A stretch of DNA of 64,000 bases from Azospirillum griseum (lineage in GTDB: Bacteria; Pseudomonadota; Alphaproteobacteria; Azospirillales; Azospirillaceae): the NCBI RefSeq assembly GCF_003966125.1, contig NZ_RXMA01000002.1, positions 316,469-380,468 on the forward strand, given 5' to 3'. Shown one piece after another: positions 62,804-64,000 of this stretch. Each line of letters starts with the position of its first letter. The first letter of the stretch is position 1. The notes under the pieces are model-generated. The model was given only the letters and a program-made list of their open reading frames with translations, was not told the origin of the DNA and did not search any database. Position numbers and translations under genes: made by a program.

Positions 62804-64000
62804 TCAGAACATGTCCTTTGGATCGAAATTGAACACGATATAGCGCCATTGGTCGTATTTGTCCGGCGTGAACTCGCTGGGCAGCAACTCCAACGGGCTG
62901 GACCGCTTGACCGCGCGGACGGCGGCGTCGGCGGACGCGCGGAAAGCCGCGTCGGTCATGTAGCGCGACCGATACTTCTCGTCGATGTAGGCCTGGATGA
63001 CCGAGCGGTCCCGGCCAACCTCGACGTGAATCTCGATCTGCATCGACGCCGCGTCCTTGCGACCGGAATCGAAATTCCAGTTCTTGCTGAGCTGGCCACG
63101 GATGGCGTCCAGCGCCCGGCCCGACGGCTTGAACGGCTTGTCCGGCCCGTTCACCGCCTTGGCCGCCCCGGAGGGGGCCGCCGAGGCGGTTTGCTGGCTG
63201 GGCTTGGCCGCCGCGCTGCTGGCCGAGGCCGCCGGTGCCGGTTTGCCGTCCGCCTTCGGCGCGTCCGACGGCTTCATCTTGCCGACGTTGGACAGCAGGT
63301 CCGACAGCGGATCCGTCTTGGCCGCCGCCTTTTCCGCCGGTTTGGCGGGGGCGTCGGTCTTTTTCGGATCGCCCTTGGCCGTTTCGGTCGGCTTGGCCGG
63401 TTCCGCCGGTTTGGCGGGCGCGGGCTTCGCCGGTTCCGGTTTGGCCGGAGTCGGGTCGTGCTTGGCCGGCTCATGCTTGGGCGCGTCCGGTTTGGCCGGA
63501 GCAGGCTCGTGCTTGGTCGGTTCGGGCTTGGGGGCTTCCGGCTTCGGCGGCTCCGGCTTTTTCGGTTCCGGTTTCGGCGGTTCGGGCGGTCGTGGGGGTT
63601 CCGGCGGCTTGGGCGGCTCCGGTTTCGGCGGCTCGGGACGCGGCGGTTCCGGCGGGCGCGGGGGTTCCGGCTTCGGCTCCGGCTTCGGCTCGGGCGGCTT
63701 GGGCGTCGGCACCGGCGAGGGTTCCGGCGGCGGCGGCGGGGCCGGGGGTGGAGGCGGCGGAGGGGGCGGCGGCGGTGGAGCCGGAGGCGGAGGGGGTGGC
63801 GGCGTCGGCTTGGGCGGCGGCGTCGGCTCACGCGGGGGCGGCGGCACCTGGGCAACCTTCGGCGGCTCCGGTGCGCGCTGCGGCAGGGGCGGCGGCGGGG
63901 GCGGTTCGTCCTGGTCGTCCGGCGGCGTCGGGGCGGGCGGCGTCGGTTTGGCGTCCGGCACCGGGGGCCGGGGCGTGGCGGTCGCGGGCTTGGGTTCGCC
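62804..64000 (-). CDS. tolA: TolA, C-terminal part (N-terminus outside window)
   Basis: Inner-membrane protein whose C-terminal domain contacts TolB and Pal and is driven by TolQR. The frame is open to the right edge, so the membrane anchor is missing. What is seen is a very long Pro-rich segment (with a run of up to 12 prolines), then alternating [12 protein letters not shown] repeats, and a C-terminal TonB-like domain ([18 protein letters not shown] ... [20 protein letters not shown]). Prolines replace much of the helical KAA repeat seen in E. coli TolA. The tolQR genes are presumably beyond the edge. Confidence 0.93.
   Translation of the reverse strand, partial: GEPKPATATPRPPVPDAKPTPPAPTPPDDQDEPPPPPPLPQRAPEPPKVAQVPPPPREPTPPPKPTPPPPPPPAPPPPPPPPPPPPAPPPPPEPSPVPTPKPPEPKPEPKPEPPRPPEPPRPEPPKPEPPKPPEPPRPPEPPKPEPKKPEPPKPEAPKPEPTKHEPAPAKPDAPKHEPAKHDPTPAKPEPAKPAPAKPAEPAKPTETAKGDPKKTDAPAKPAEKAAAKTDPLSDLLSNVGKMKPSDAPKADGKPAPAASASSAAAKPSQQTASAAPSGAAKAVNGPDKPFKPSGRALDAIRGQLSKNWNFDSGRKDAASMQIEIHVEVGRDRSVIQAYIDEKYRSRYMTDAAFRASADAAVRAVKRSSPLELLPSEFTPDKYDQWRYIVFNFDPKDMF

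Noticed and set aside
63540..63900. Strong GGCGG/CCGCC repetition near the right edge.
   Set aside because: It encodes the Pro-rich part of TolA; not a separate repeat element.

Overview
The window is about 64 kb of very GC-rich, densely coding chromosomal DNA from an alphaproteobacterium, most likely a member of the Rhodospirillales (Azospirillum-like). This is inferred from gene order rather than from any rRNA marker. The indicators are tolA-tolB-pal-cpoB-tilS-ftsH in one run, an aminotransferase-hom-glpX block, murA followed by a DUF2948 gene, pyrB followed by a dihydroorotase-like gene without metal ligands, small DUF1127 proteins, and a ligase-associated helicase with PdeM. No transposase, phage gene, CRISPR array or rRNA was seen. 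Almost everything looks like core genome.

Layout. 1-2.5 kb: a DUF5666 lipoprotein and a DUF6502 protein diverge from a type I secretion ABC membrane domain that has no ATPase; two matching palindromes lie between them. 2.7-5.1 kb: an IalB-like secreted protein, aroC and three identical tRNA-Thr(GGT) genes in a 108-bp tandem array. 5.2-11.4 kb: a five-gene surface-polysaccharide operon (UDP-glucuronate epimerase, glycosyltransferase, WecA-like initiating transferase, epimerase, CapD/WbpM-like dehydratase). 11.6-16.1 kb: small conserved proteins, a cupin, a GNAT enzyme, dcd, murA, DUF2948 and a CBS protein. 16.2-23.6 kb: a ureD with no other urease gene, an MFS carrier, cutA, DUF1127, glpX, hom and an AlaC/DapL-like aminotransferase.

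23.8-32.6 kb: a NIT-domain chemoreceptor, an AhpD-like enzyme, sppA, ruvX, a Fur-type site in front of a cupredoxin/FTR1 iron-import pair, a GFA protein, and a LysR/DUF1127 divergent pair with a T-N11-A site. 32.7-44.4 kb: pyrB, a metal-ligand-less dihydroorotase, plsY, the ligase-associated helicase and PdeM, photolyase, PhoX, and a zur plus His-rich GTPase operon with a perfect Zur-type palindrome at the start codon. 44.5-52.5 kb: a GAF/HD-GYP protein, an ion transporter, an MBL hydrolase, a soluble chemoreceptor with a C-terminal sensor region, pdxH, a glycine-zipper lipoprotein, a J-domain protein and a DUF805 protein. 52.6-64 kb: YihY, fabI, an uncharacterised 388-residue protein, and ftsH, tilS, cpoB, pal, tolB and partial tolA.

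Themes. Metal homeostasis recurs (Zur/GTPase, FTR1/cupredoxin with a Fur site, CutA). Cell-envelope work dominates (murA, Tol-Pal, polysaccharide operon, plsY, fabI, ftsH, YihY). Several genes (pyrB, ruvX, zur, possibly ureD) have a -10-like hexamer only 6-8 nt before the start codon and no Shine-Dalgarno sequence, which suggests leaderless transcripts. The strongest candidates for something undescribed are the DUF5666/DUF6502/ATPase-less exporter locus with its paired operators, and the 388-residue orphan. All family calls come from reading translations and motifs; no database search was run.
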